Shown here: piece after piece, positions 50,847-60,141 of the stretch | Layout of the letters: each line of letters starts with the position of its first letter | How positions within the stretch are numbered: position 1 is the stretch's first letter | NCBI GenBank assembly: GCA_018223375.1 | Contig: JAGTTS010000005.1 | Coordinates: 127,001 to 191,000 of the forward strand | Source: Clostridiaceae bacterium Marseille-Q3526 | GTDB taxonomy: Bacteria; Bacillota; Clostridia; Lachnospirales; Lachnospiraceae | Length of the DNA stretch: 64,000 bases | Direction: 5' to 3' | Made by a program: the position numbers and the translations under genes | Notes under the pieces: generated by a model | The model's database searches: none | The model's input: only the letters and a program-made list of their open reading frames with translations | What the model was told of the DNA's origin: nothing

Positions 50847-52169
50847 ATGATGTCAGATACCGAAGGACCTGATAAAAAGGAACCCCGCAGGCGTGAATTT
50901 ATGCGGGAAAAGATCGTGAAGCCTCCTCTGACCAGGAGGCAGATTGCGGCGCGGGCGGCTGTATTTCTTCTGGCTGCGGCTGCGTTCGGGGCTGTGTCGG
51001 CTCTGAGCTTTACGGCAGTCAGATCGTGGTCAAAGGACAGATGGGAGGATAGTTCCCGTGGCGAGAGCACCGCTATAGAATTTAACAGAGATGATCCGGA
51101 GGCGCAGCCGGAGGAGAGCGGATCTGTGCAGGAGTCCGGCGGGCTGGAGGAGACGGTTCCGGTGGACGAGGCGGTGAAAGCCTATATGGAAACCTATGAG
51201 TTTACCTCGGAGGATTTAAAATCCATGTACGACAGCGTGCGGGCGGTGGAGCAGCAGGCAGATCGAGGTATTGTCACCGTACATTCCGGGATGCAGCAGA
51301 CGGATCTGTTTGGAAATCCCATTGAGACCAGCGGCTACTGCGCGGGAGCCGTGATTGCCAGGACAAGCAGTTCTTATATTATTCTGACCAGATCTTCGGC
51401 TGTGTCCCAGGCGGATTCTATTTGTGTGGAATTTTTTGACGGAACGGAGGCGCCAGCCTCGGTTCTCCAGAATGACAGCGTGACTGGCATGGCTGTGGTG
51501 CTGGCGGACGCCGCTGCGGTGGATTCGGAGCTTCGGGGAGAGATACAGGTCATTCCTCTGGGGAATTCCTATTCTGTGAAGGCAGGAGATATGGTAATCG
51601 GCGTGGGCGCGCCGGCAGGCATGGTCCACTCTTCCGTATACGGAGCCATTACCTATGTGGCCAGAAACGTGCCGGTGACAGACGGAGTGTCCAGGATCCT
51701 GTTTACAGATTTGACCAGCAATGGAGACGCAGGCACGTTTATTCTGAATTTAAACGGCGAGATGATCGGCTGGACAGACAACAGCCTGAAGGGGGAAAAT
51801 TCCATTGTCTCCGAGTCGGTGATGAGCATTTCCGATTACAAGGGAATCCTGGAAAAGATGACAAACGGAGCGGAGACCGCCTATTTCGGCATTAAGGGAC
51901 AGGAGGTCAGCGAGACCATGCAGGCGGAGGGAATCCCCAAGGGCGTTTATATTACAGACGCTGTTTCAGGGGGACCTGCCTATGAAGCGGGACTGCAGAA
52001 CGGCGATATTATCGTGCAGTTCGACGGCCGCGATGTGGCTACTCTGAAGGAGCTGAGCACACAGATTGCCAGCTTTCAGCTGGGAAATGCGGCGGCGGTT
52101 ACTGTGATGCGGAAAGGCCGCGACGGTTACACGTCTCTGGAGTATCAGGTGACGGTGAGAGGGCGGTAG
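50847..52169 (+). CDS. HtrA-family protein lacking the catalytic triad (pseudoprotease)
   Basis: 440 residues: basic cytoplasmic start, one membrane helix (about 34-58), acidic linker, a trypsin-like HtrA domain (about 130-330) and a C-terminal PDZ domain (YFGIKGQEVSETMQ..., GVYITDAVSGGPAYEAGLQNGD). Aligned to HtrA landmarks, the His box TNxHV is LTRSSAV (His to Ser), the Asp box TDLAV is TGMAV (Asp to Gly) and the Ser box GNSGGP is GDAGTF (Ser to Ala). All three catalytic residues are replaced while the frame and fold-determining residues (FILNLNGEMIG) are kept. It probably binds unfolded or C-terminal peptides outside the membrane as scaffold or sensor. yhaM follows 60 nt later. Confidence 0.85.
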   Translation: MMSDTEGPDKKEPRRREFMREKIVKPPLTRRQIAARAAVFLLAAAAFGAVSALSFTAVRSWSKDRWEDSSRGESTAIEFNRDDPEAQPEESGSVQESGGLEETVPVDEAVKAYMETYEFTSEDLKSMYDSVRAVEQQADRGIVTVHSGMQQTDLFGNPIETSGYCAGAVIARTSSSYIILTRSSAVSQADSICVEFFDGTEAPASVLQNDSVTGMAVVLADAAAVDSELRGEIQVIPLGNSYSVKAGDMVIGVGAPAGMVHSSVYGAITYVARNVPVTDGVSRILFTDLTSNGDAGTFILNLNGEMIGWTDNSLKGENSIVSESVMSISDYKGILEKMTNGAETAYFGIKGQEVSETMQAEGIPKGVYITDAVSGGPAYEAGLQNGDIIVQFDGRDVATLKELSTQIASFQLGNAAAVTVMRKGRDGYTSLEYQVTVRGR

Positions 52170-52229
52170 GCTGAAACCGGCAGGATTGAAACATAAATGA
52201 GACAACTTTGAGAAGTGAGAGGATAAAAC

Positions 52230-53177
52230 ATGAAATATATTGGACAGTTCCACGACGGCATGCACATTTCCGATGTGTATCTCTGCAAGAAGAAGCAGAT
52301 TGCCCTGACAAAGAATGGAAAAGAATACGGGGCGCTGACGCTGCAGGACAAGACGGGAACCGTGGATGCGAAAATCTGGGATCTGGGCTCTCCGGGAGTC
52401 GGAAACTTCGAGACGCTGGACTATGTGTATATTGACGGAGATATCACAGTGTTCCAGGGGGCCAATCAGGTCAATGTGCGCCGGATCCGCAGAGCCGACG
52501 AGGGGGAGTATACGGAGAGCGATTATCTGCCGGTCAGCTCCAGGGATGTGAAGGCCATGTACCAGGAACTCAGGGCGTTAATTGAGTCCATGAAGAATCC
52601 TTATCTGAAAAAGCTGGCTTCCAGCTACTATGTGGAGGATTCTGATTTTGTCCGCCGCTTCTGCTTCCACTCGGCGGCCAAGAGCGTTCACCACGGCTTT
52701 GTGGGGGGACTTTTGGAGCATACGCTGAGCGTGATGAAGCTGTGCGACTATTTTGCGGCTGTGTATCCCCGCCTGAACCGGGATCTGCTTCTCACCGGGG
52801 CGCTGTTCCACGATATCGGCAAGACGAGAGAGCTTTCCGCTTTCCCAGAAAACGACTACACCGACGACGGACAGCTTCTGGGCCACATTATCATCGGCAC
52901 AGAGATGGTATCGGAGCGGATCAGGGAGATTCCGGGATTTCCGGAAAAGCTGGCCGCAGAGCTGAAGCACTGCATTCTGGCTCACCACGGAGAGCTGGAG
53001 TACGGATCCCCGAAGAAGCCGGCTCTGTTTGAGGCTGTGGCATTAAGCCTGGCAGACAATGCGGACGCCAAGCTGGAGACCATGAACGAGATTATAGCCG
53101 GAGCCGGGGACAATAACGGCTGGCTGGGCTACAACCGCCTGCTGGAATCCAATGTGAGAAAGACCACAGAATTCTAG
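52230..53177 (+). CDS. yhaM: 3'-5' exoribonuclease YhaM
   Basis: 315 residues. An N-terminal OB fold (VYLCKKKQIALTKNGKEYGALTLQDKTGTVDAKIWD) is followed by a metal-dependent HD domain: SVHHGFVGGLLEHTLSV, FHDIGKTRE, HCILAHHGELEYGSPKKP, and ADNADAK. It trims RNA 3' ends and degrades some decay intermediates. The length is typical. The ATG follows AGAGG. Downstream of the HtrA-like gene, probably co-transcribed. Confidence 0.93.
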   Translation: MKYIGQFHDGMHISDVYLCKKKQIALTKNGKEYGALTLQDKTGTVDAKIWDLGSPGVGNFETLDYVYIDGDITVFQGANQVNVRRIRRADEGEYTESDYLPVSSRDVKAMYQELRALIESMKNPYLKKLASSYYVEDSDFVRRFCFHSAAKSVHHGFVGGLLEHTLSVMKLCDYFAAVYPRLNRDLLLTGALFHDIGKTRELSAFPENDYTDDGQLLGHIIIGTEMVSERIREIPGFPEKLAAELKHCILAHHGELEYGSPKKPALFEAVALSLADNADAKLETMNEIIAGAGDNNGWLGYNRLLESNVRKTTEF

Positions 53178-53281
53178 GAAATAAGGAAGAACAGAAAAAC
53201 AGAACAAAACAGAAAAATTAAATAAAATAAAAAAATAAAGCAATAAAACAAATCAACGAAATCAGACAGGAGAGACGAGTT

Positions 53282-53719
53282 ATGAAAATCGCGATTGGAA
53301 ACGACCACTCTGCAGTGGAGCTTAAGAACATTATCAAGGAGTTTGTAGAGTCCAAGGGCTACGAGGTAATCAATATGGGAACCGATTCCACAGAGAGCTG
53401 CGACTACCCGGTTTACGGCGAGAAGGTAGGCCGCGCCGTAGCGTCCGGCGAGGCGGATCTGGGAATCACTATCTGCGGAACAGGAGTGGGAATCTCCCTG
53501 GCCGCAAACAAGGTAAAGGGAATCCGCGCCTGCGTCTGCAGCGATCCCTACACAGCGAAGCTGTCCAGAATGCACAACAACACGAACGTCCTGGCCTTCG
53601 GAGCCCGCGTGGTAGGCAGCGAGCTGGCCAAGATGATTACGGAGGAGTGGCTGGACGCCGAGTTTGAGGGCGGCCGCCATCAGAGACGCGTGGACATGAT
53701 TATGGAGATTGAGAAATAA
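53282..53719 (+). CDS. rpiB: Ribose-5-phosphate isomerase B
   Basis: 145 residues, RpiB/LacAB family: interconverts ribose 5-phosphate and ribulose 5-phosphate in the pentose phosphate pathway. Signature blocks MKIAIGNDHSAVELK, GITICGTGVGISLAANK with the catalytic Cys, and RACVCSDPYTAKLSRMHNNTNVLAFGARVVG are complete. The first motif has GNDH where GSDH is usual. GGAGAG precedes the ATG after a 100-nt A-rich spacer. Its 3' end overlaps an opposing membrane-protein gene by 20 nt. Confidence 0.95.
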   Translation: MKIAIGNDHSAVELKNIIKEFVESKGYEVINMGTDSTESCDYPVYGEKVGRAVASGEADLGITICGTGVGISLAANKVKGIRACVCSDPYTAKLSRMHNNTNVLAFGARVVGSELAKMITEEWLDAEFEGGRHQRRVDMIMEIEK

Positions 53720-54260
53720 GCCGTTTCGTCCTTCCATAGAGGTAACGGCTCAAAAATACTGTGGAGAAGGTGAAGAAGATCTCCAGGGCGCTGCTGACAA
53801 TTCCCACCAGAATCAGCAGAACGGCAGACACGAGGAGAATGCCTGCCAGACACCACAGCGTAACCAGTCCGGCTGTCCTGTCCTCCTTTCGCAGCCGCCA
53901 GGCGGCGAGAAACAGATAGAGGCACAGGCACAGGGCGGCGGCCATGGCGAACACGATGTGGAGGAAAGCTTTAAAAGGCAGTTCTTCCGGCAGATAGGGC
54001 GTGGTGACGGCGCAGAACAGCAGAAAAAGCGCCGTGTGGACCAGATACCGGACGCCTCTGGAAAGCTTTAGGTGGGCGGATACCCTGGACAGAACCCAGA
54101 AGAAGTACCATCCGGTCATCATTCCCCACAGGCAGAAGCCCCGCTTTCTCCCCAGCATATTTCCGATGACGGAAAAGTTCAGGGAGAACAGGTTGAAATT
54201 CCTGATAAACAGGAGGGTGTATCCGGGAATAATAAAAAAAGCGGCTAAATTTAAAATCAA
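53700..54260 (-). CDS. Six-helix membrane protein, hypothetical
   Basis: 186 residues with six hydrophobic segments and basic cytoplasmic loops (GRKRG, RLRKEDR, YGRTKR). No family recognised. The start is a TTG at 54260, 8 nt after AGGAGGT. It is convergent with rpiB with a 20-nt overlap of the coding ends, and a bidirectional terminator lies upstream. Confidence 0.6.
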   Translation of the reverse strand: MILNLAAFFIIPGYTLLFIRNFNLFSLNFSVIGNMLGRKRGFCLWGMMTGWYFFWVLSRVSAHLKLSRGVRYLVHTALFLLFCAVTTPYLPEELPFKAFLHIVFAMAAALCLCLYLFLAAWRLRKEDRTAGLVTLWCLAGILLVSAVLLILVGIVSSALEIFFTFSTVFLSRYLYGRTKRLISQSP

Positions 54261-54305
54261 TCGTTATGACCTCCTAAAAAAGAAAAGAATTTAATAAAAC
54301 CAATA

Positions 54306-54352
54306 AAAAAGAAGCTTTTTAGTATGTTTGCCAATCTAAAAAGCTTCTTTTT
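54306..54352. terminator. Bidirectional terminator
   Basis: Perfect 17-bp arms (54306-54322 with 54336-54352) with A-run on the left and T-run on the right, between lysC and the membrane-protein gene. It ends lysC leftwards. Confidence 0.85.
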
Positions 54353-54396
54353 GTCTCAAATTTCCGCCTGAAACCAAGCGCCCCCCTGAAAAATAA

Positions 54397-55716
54397 CTAA
54401 ATCTCTGCTGTGACGAAGATGTCGTAAACAGCTTTGACCGCCGTCTCGAAGTCCTCGTTTCTCACGCCGACGATGATGTTTAACTCGCTGGATCCCTGGT
54501 CGATCATCTTGACGTTGACTCTGGCGTGAGCCAGGGCTGAGAAGATTCTTCCGGCTGTGCCGCGGGCAGATTTCATGCCCCGTCCTACGACAGCGATGAG
54601 AGCCAGGTCGGAATCCAGCTCAATGTGATCCGGCTCCACCGCCCTGTGAATGCCTGCGATGACGGACTGCTCATGCTCCTCGAACAGGCTCTGCTGTACG
54701 AAAATGCTCATGGTGTCGATGCCGGACGGCATGTGCTCGAAGGAAATGCCGTATTTTTCAAATACGTCCAGCACCTTTCTTCCGAAGCCGATCTCTGCGT
54801 TCATCATGGCCTTTTCAATGTTGACGGCGCAGAAGCCCTTTCTTCCCGCAATTCCTGTGATCGTGTAGTGAGGGCGCTTTAAGGTGCTCTCCACAATCAT
54901 GGTTCCAGGATCAGAGGGACGGTTTGTGTTTCTGATATTGATCGGGATGCCCTCTTTTCTGACTGGGAAAATGGCCTCCTCGTGAAGCACGCTGGCCCCC
55001 ATGTAGGACAGCTCCCGAAGCTCTCTGTATGTAATGGTCTCAATGGGTTCCGGATTGTCCACAATTCTGGGATCCGCTACCAGGAAACCGGACACGTCGG
55101 TCCAGTTCTCGTACAGATCTGCGTGAACGGCTCTGGCTACCAGAGAACCGGTGATATCGGAACCGCCTCTGGAGAAGGTTTTCACGGAGCCGTCCGGCAT
55201 GGAGCCGTAGAAGCCGGGAATAACGGCCTTTGAAACCTTGGAAAGGCGGGCTGCAAGCTCCTGGTTTGTCTTCTCAGACAGGAAGGAACCGTCTGCGTCG
55301 AAGCAGATCACGTCGGCTGCGTCGATAAATTCATATCCCAGATAGGCAGCCATAATAATGCCATTTAAGTATTCGCCTCTGGAGGCCGCGTAGTCGCGTC
55401 CCTTTTTGGCCAGGAAGTTCTCCTCAATGGTCTTAAATTCAAAATCCAGATTTACGTTTAAGTCAAGGCCGGTGATAATCTGCTCGTAGCGGGCTGTGAT
55501 GGCGTCGAAAATCTTTTTGTAGCTGCGGCCTTCGGACGCTGCGCTGTAGCAGGCGTAGAGAAGGTCCGTCACCTTTTCGTCATTAGTTGTTCTCTTTCCG
55601 GGAGCGGAGGGAATCACGTAGCGGCGTGATTTGTCCGCCATGATAATGTCCTTTACTTTTTTAAACTGCTTTGCGCTGGCGAGAGAGCTTCCGCCGAATT
55701 TTACTACCTTGTTCAT
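54397..55716 (-). CDS. lysC: Aspartate kinase
   Basis: 439 residues: phosphorylates aspartate at the head of lysine, threonine and methionine synthesis. N-terminal KFGGSSLASAKQFKKV, then the aspartate-binding FSRGGSDITGSLVARA, and a C-terminal pair of ACT domains (about residues 300-439; VNIEKAMMNAEIGFGRKVLDVFEKYGISFEHMPSG and VNVKMIDQGSSELNIIVGV) for allosteric feedback, typical of Clostridial monofunctional enzymes. Single gene, no leader riboswitch seen. Confidence 0.94.
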   Translation of the reverse strand: MNKVVKFGGSSLASAKQFKKVKDIIMADKSRRYVIPSAPGKRTTNDEKVTDLLYACYSAASEGRSYKKIFDAITARYEQIITGLDLNVNLDFEFKTIEENFLAKKGRDYAASRGEYLNGIIMAAYLGYEFIDAADVICFDADGSFLSEKTNQELAARLSKVSKAVIPGFYGSMPDGSVKTFSRGGSDITGSLVARAVHADLYENWTDVSGFLVADPRIVDNPEPIETITYRELRELSYMGASVLHEEAIFPVRKEGIPINIRNTNRPSDPGTMIVESTLKRPHYTITGIAGRKGFCAVNIEKAMMNAEIGFGRKVLDVFEKYGISFEHMPSGIDTMSIFVQQSLFEEHEQSVIAGIHRAVEPDHIELDSDLALIAVVGRGMKSARGTAGRIFSALAHARVNVKMIDQGSSELNIIVGVRNEDFETAVKAVYDIFVTAEI

Positions 55717-55795
55717 TTTATCTTTCTCCTCCTGCCGGCCGATGGTTCCTGCCGGCTCGTAACATCATAAAAATAGTTCGCAGTTCTCCGGACAG

Positions 55796-56419
55796 TTAGT
55801 GGAGAAAATGCGGGTTTGGAAAGTATTCCAGATAAACTTTTGCAATCAAATCCTCTTCTGGGACGTACTTGTTTTTCCAGAACCGGGCGTCGTTGGAATT
55901 ATTCCTGTTGTCTCCCAGCATGAAGTAATGTCCCTCCGGCACGTTGTAGTGGAGATGATCTTTTCCGTACATGTCCATCTCCTCGTGGAGATAGGGCTCG
56001 TCCAAAGGCGTGTCGGATCCGTTGATATAGATTTTTCCGTCTACGATATCCACCGTCTCTCCGGGGAGACCGATGATACGCTTGACATAGTAGGTGGTGA
56101 TTCCCTCCTCCTTGTCGTCGGGGTAGCGGAAAATGGCGATATCGCCCCGCTCAGGCTCGCTGAATTTATAGGTAAGTCTGGAGCCCAGTACCCGGCTGTG
56201 GGACATGATGGTATTTTCCATGGATCCGGTAGGCACGGTGCTGTTGGCTATAATATAGGTAGTCAGCACGTATGCGATCACAGCGGCCGCAGCCAGAATC
56301 TGAATCCAGCTTAAAATTTCCTTCTTCCAGCTGAACGGTTCCTTCTCCTCATCCCGCTTCCTGCTCTTCGGAGCTTCCTCGCGGCGGACGCTTCCCAGGT
56401 GTTTTTCTTTATTTTCCAT
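55796..56419 (-). CDS. lepB: Signal peptidase I
   Basis: 207 residues. A charged cytoplasmic tail (residues 1-35), one membrane anchor (about 38-60), then the catalytic domain outside: Ser in VPTGSMENTI (box B), Lys in TYYVKRIIGLPGE (box D), and the structural box GDNRNNSNDARFW (box E). It cleaves signal peptides of exported proteins. The ATG at 56419 follows GAGGAAC. It is 79 nt upstream of lysC on the same strand. Confidence 0.94.
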   Translation of the reverse strand: MENKEKHLGSVRREEAPKSRKRDEEKEPFSWKKEILSWIQILAAAAVIAYVLTTYIIANSTVPTGSMENTIMSHSRVLGSRLTYKFSEPERGDIAIFRYPDDKEEGITTYYVKRIIGLPGETVDIVDGKIYINGSDTPLDEPYLHEEMDMYGKDHLHYNVPEGHYFMLGDNRNNSNDARFWKNKYVPEEDLIAKVYLEYFPNPHFLH

Positions 56420-56536
56420 TTTTCTGTGTTCCTCATCTAATTAAATGCAGATTAACAGATTACAGATCAATAGTTTATCCGAGTTTTTGCGATTTAGCAA
56501 GTAGTATGCCTGAAAAATATTTTTAGGCGGTCTTGA

Positions 56537-56565
56537 TTGTATTATTCAGGCTGAAATGATAGAAT
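56537..56565 (+). promoter_or_regulatory. Promoter of glgB
   Basis: TTGTAT (56537-56542) and TAGAAT (56560-56565), spacer 17 nt. Confidence 0.5.
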
Positions 56566-56603
56566 AGGAACTACCACAGAAGGAAACGCAAGGGGGCGTA
56601 TTT

Positions 56604-59219
56604 ATGGACAAACTATTATATGATCTGATGGACTGGGCGGGGATTGAGGAGCTGGTGTATTCTGAGTCTCCGGATCCCCACAGGATCCTGGGGGCGCATC
56701 TCACGGAGAATGGGATGTTAGTGCAGGCGTTTATTCCCACGGCGAGGAATATTACGGTGAGGCTTTCCGGAACGGGAAAGACGTATCCCATGGAGATGGC
56801 AGACGAGGCGGGCTTTTTTGCGGCTCTGATTCCGAGGAAGACTTTGACGGATTACACGCTGCAGGTGTTCTATGACAATGGAACGCTGGGGGAAATTCAC
56901 GATCCGTATTCGTTTGCGCCCCAGTTTACGGAAAGCGATTTGAAGAAATTTGCCGCCGGCATTCATTACTCGGTCTACAGTAAGATGGGAGCCCATCCCA
57001 TGACCATTAAGGGCGTGGACGGCGTATACTTTGCCGTGTGGGCGCCGTGCGCCATGCGTGTCAGCGTGGTAGGCGATTTTAATTTCTGGGACGGACGCCG
57101 CCACCAGATGAGGAGGCTGGGAGATTCCGGCGTATTCGAGCTGTTTATCCCAGGGCTTTCCAAGGGGGCGGTTTATAAATATGAAATCAAGTTCAGAAAC
57201 GGAGATCCGGCGTTAAAGGCAGATCCGTATGCCAATTATGCGGAGCTTCGGCCGAATACGGCTTCGATTGTATGGGATCTGAATGGCTATGAGTGGACGG
57301 ACGCGAAATGGATGAAGGAGCGGGCGGTCTCAGACAGCAAGAAAAGGCCCATGTCGATCTACGAGGTGCATTTAGGATCCTGGAAGCGGAAGGAATTTTC
57401 CCTGGACGAGGCCGGGGAGGCGGTTCCGGGCTCTGAGTTTTACAATTACAGGGAGCTGGCTCCTGAGCTGGCCGCCTATGTGAAGGAGATGGGTTACACT
57501 CACATAGAGCTGCTGCCGGTGATGGAGCACCCGTTAGACGCTTCCTGGGGCTACCAGGTGACGGGCTACTATGCGCCTACCAGCCGCTACGGCACGCCGG
57601 ATGATTTCATGTATTTTATGGATTACATGCACAGCCAGGGCATCGGCGTGATTTTAGACTGGGTTCCGGCTCATTTTCCGAGGGATTCCTGGGGCATGGC
57701 CCAGTTTGACGGAACCTGCGTCTACGAGCACAAGGATCCGAGACAGGGAGCCCATCCGCACTGGGGAACGCTGATCTACAATTACGGACGGCCTCAGGTA
57801 TCGAATTTCCTGATTGCCAACGCCATGTTCTGGGCGGACAAGTACCACGCCGACGGCATCCGCTTCGACGCGGTGGCCTCCATGCTGTACCTGGATTACG
57901 GCAAGAATCCGGGGGAGTGGGTTGCCAATATGTACGGCGGCCACGAAAACCTGGAGGCGGTGGAGTTCTTAAAGCACCTGAATTCCGTATTTAAGGGCAG
58001 AAAGGACGGCGCGGTCCTGATTGCCGAGGAGTCCACAGCCTGGCCCAAGGTGACGGGAAACGTAAAGGAGGACGGCCTGGGCTTTGATTATAAGTGGAAC
58101 ATGGGCTGGATGAACGACTTCCTGGGATATATGAAGTGCGATCCCTACTTCCGCTGCCACCACTACGGCGAGCTGACGTTCAGCATGATTTACGCCTACA
58201 GCGAGGACTTTATTCTAGTGTTCTCCCACGACGAGGTGGTTCACGGCAAGGGATCCATGGTCAACAAGATGCCGGGAGAGACCTTCGAGGCCAAGTTTGC
58301 CAACCTTCGGGCGGCCTACGGCTTTATGACGGGACACCCGGGCAAGAAGCTTCTGTTTATGGGACAGGAGTTCGGCCAGATGGACGAGTGGAATGAAAAT
58401 AAGAGTCTGGAGTGGGAGCTTTTAGAGTACCCGATCCACAAAAATATGCAGTCCTATGTGAAGGCCTTAAACTTCCTCTACAGAGAGTATCCGGCTCTTT
58501 ACGAGGAGGATTACATGCCGGACGGCTTCGAGTGGATTAACTGCATGGACTCTGCCAATAACATTGCGGCGTTCCTGAGAAAGACGGACAAGCCGGAGGA
58601 GACGCTGCTCTTTGTCTGCAACTTCGCTCCGGTGGAGCATGAGAAATATAAGGTGGGAGTTCCGTTCCCCGGAAAGTATAAGGAGATTTTCAACAGCGAG
58701 TCCAAGAGCTTCGGCGGCTGCGGCATTGTGAACCCGCGGGTGAAGAGCTCCAAGGCGGAAGAGTGCGACGGAAGAGAGGAGTCCATTACCGTTCATATTG
58801 CCCCGCTTGGAATCAGCGTATTCTCCTGCACTCCGGTGAAGCGGGTGAAAAAGGCGGCCAGGACAGCCGGGAAGACGGCAAAAAGCAAGGCCGCGGGAAC
58901 AGGCAGAGCTTCGGCAGCAGGCAGATCCTCAGGGGCCGCAGGAGGCAGAAGGACGACCTCTGCACAGGAGAAGGCCCCGGAGAGCAATGTGATCGCCTTT
59001 AAGGCGGATAAGAGCCTTTACGGGACTCTGGCTGATTTGAGAGAGGATGATGAGGCCAAGGAAGCGCTGAAGCAGGCCATGGACGGACAGAAGAAGGAGA
59101 GGGATGAGTCCCAGAGGAAAACGGCGCAGGAGAGCCGGGAGAAGGAAAACAAAAATCCTGTAGTCACAGTGATCAAGGGAGCTCAGAAAGCCCTCCAGAC
59201 AGGCAGGAGAAGTAAATAA
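56604..59219 (+). CDS. glgB: 1,4-alpha-glucan branching enzyme with unusual C-terminal tail
   Basis: 871 residues, longer than the usual 630-730. CBM48 domains at the N terminus, then the GH13 barrel: DWVPAHFPRD (region I), GIRFDAVASMLYLDY with the nucleophile Asp (II), VLIAEES with the acid/base Glu (III) and FSHDEVVHGKGSM (IV). After the C-terminal beta domain (about residue 745) comes a roughly 125-residue low-complexity tail rich in Lys, Ala, Gly and Arg (KKAARTAGKTAKSKAAG), then an acidic helical end. The enzyme makes alpha-1,6 branches in glycogen; no other glg gene is nearby. The tail resembles histone H1-like sequences and is not part of the enzyme family. Confidence 0.93.
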   Translation: MDKLLYDLMDWAGIEELVYSESPDPHRILGAHLTENGMLVQAFIPTARNITVRLSGTGKTYPMEMADEAGFFAALIPRKTLTDYTLQVFYDNGTLGEIHDPYSFAPQFTESDLKKFAAGIHYSVYSKMGAHPMTIKGVDGVYFAVWAPCAMRVSVVGDFNFWDGRRHQMRRLGDSGVFELFIPGLSKGAVYKYEIKFRNGDPALKADPYANYAELRPNTASIVWDLNGYEWTDAKWMKERAVSDSKKRPMSIYEVHLGSWKRKEFSLDEAGEAVPGSEFYNYRELAPELAAYVKEMGYTHIELLPVMEHPLDASWGYQVTGYYAPTSRYGTPDDFMYFMDYMHSQGIGVILDWVPAHFPRDSWGMAQFDGTCVYEHKDPRQGAHPHWGTLIYNYGRPQVSNFLIANAMFWADKYHADGIRFDAVASMLYLDYGKNPGEWVANMYGGHENLEAVEFLKHLNSVFKGRKDGAVLIAEESTAWPKVTGNVKEDGLGFDYKWNMGWMNDFLGYMKCDPYFRCHHYGELTFSMIYAYSEDFILVFSHDEVVHGKGSMVNKMPGETFEAKFANLRAAYGFMTGHPGKKLLFMGQEFGQMDEWNENKSLEWELLEYPIHKNMQSYVKALNFLYREYPALYEEDYMPDGFEWINCMDSANNIAAFLRKTDKPEETLLFVCNFAPVEHEKYKVGVPFPGKYKEIFNSESKSFGGCGIVNPRVKSSKAEECDGREESITVHIAPLGISVFSCTPVKRVKKAARTAGKTAKSKAAGTGRASAAGRSSGAAGGRRTTSAQEKAPESNVIAFKADKSLYGTLADLREDDEAKEALKQAMDGQKKERDESQRKTAQESREKENKNPVVTVIKGAQKALQTGRRSK

Positions 59220-60137
59220 ATGATTTTTTTATCGACACCAACACAGGAAACAGATGCGATCAGCGCATTGGGAGAGGATTTAAAGGAGCTTCAGGAGTTT
59301 GGAAAGCCGGATGTGCTGATGGACGCCCTGAAGGGCTGGGTGCCGGATCTCATCCGGTTTGGCTTGAACCTTCTTGTTATTTTAGTCATCTTTATTGTGG
59401 GACGGAAAATAATCCGTCTGCTCTTAAAGATGGCCCGCCATTCCTTCGAGCGGGCGGGGATGGAGATCGGAGTGACGAAATTTATCGGCTCTCTGCTGAA
59501 ATTTTCCCTGAACGCGCTGCTGATTTTTATTATCGCAGGCCAGCTGGGAATAGATTCCGCCTCCATTGTGGCGATTTTAGGATCCGCCGGCCTGGCCATC
59601 GGCCTGGCTCTCCAGGAGAGCCTTAAAAACTTCGCGGGAGGCATTTTGATTCTCGTGATGAAGCCCTTTAAGGTAGGCGATTATATTGTGATGCCAAATG
59701 CCGAGGGAACGGTATCTGTCATCGGTCTGGTGTACACCATTCTGGTGACTATTGACAATAAGACGATTTCCATTCCAAACGGTACGCTGTCCAATTCTAT
59801 TGTCACCAATGTGACGGCCATGGAGAAACGGCGTCTCGATCTGACGGTGGGCATCGGCTACCAGTCTGATTTGAGGAAGGCCAAGGAGATCATGGATCGG
59901 ATTTACAGGCAGCATCCGTCTGTTCTGCAGGAGGAGCCGATTGTCACCTATGTAGATTCCCTGGGAGACGACAGCGTGGTGCTGGGAGCCAGGGGATGGA
60001 CGAAGTCAGAGGACTACTGGGCCGCCAGATGGGATATTACAGAGAAGATCAAGCTGGCCTTTGACGAGGAAGGCATTGAGATTCCGTACAGGCAGATGGA
60101 CGTTCACATTACAGGTTCAGTTCAGGATGGAGAGTAA
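59220..60137 (+). CDS. mscS: Small-conductance mechanosensitive channel
   Basis: 305 residues. Three membrane helices, the pore-lining TM3 with Gly/Ala repeats (ILGSAGLAIGLALQESLKNFAGGILILVMKPF), then the beta domain (VGDYIVMPNAEGTVSVIGLVYT and IPNGTLSNSIVTN) and the C-terminal alpha/beta domain. Releases solutes on hypo-osmotic shock. The ATG directly follows the glgB stop, with AGGAG inside glgB, so the two are coupled. Confidence 0.93.
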   Translation: MIFLSTPTQETDAISALGEDLKELQEFGKPDVLMDALKGWVPDLIRFGLNLLVILVIFIVGRKIIRLLLKMARHSFERAGMEIGVTKFIGSLLKFSLNALLIFIIAGQLGIDSASIVAILGSAGLAIGLALQESLKNFAGGILILVMKPFKVGDYIVMPNAEGTVSVIGLVYTILVTIDNKTISIPNGTLSNSIVTNVTAMEKRRLDLTVGIGYQSDLRKAKEIMDRIYRQHPSVLQEEPIVTYVDSLGDDSVVLGARGWTKSEDYWAARWDITEKIKLAFDEEGIEIPYRQMDVHITGSVQDGE

Positions 60138-60141
60138 GGGT

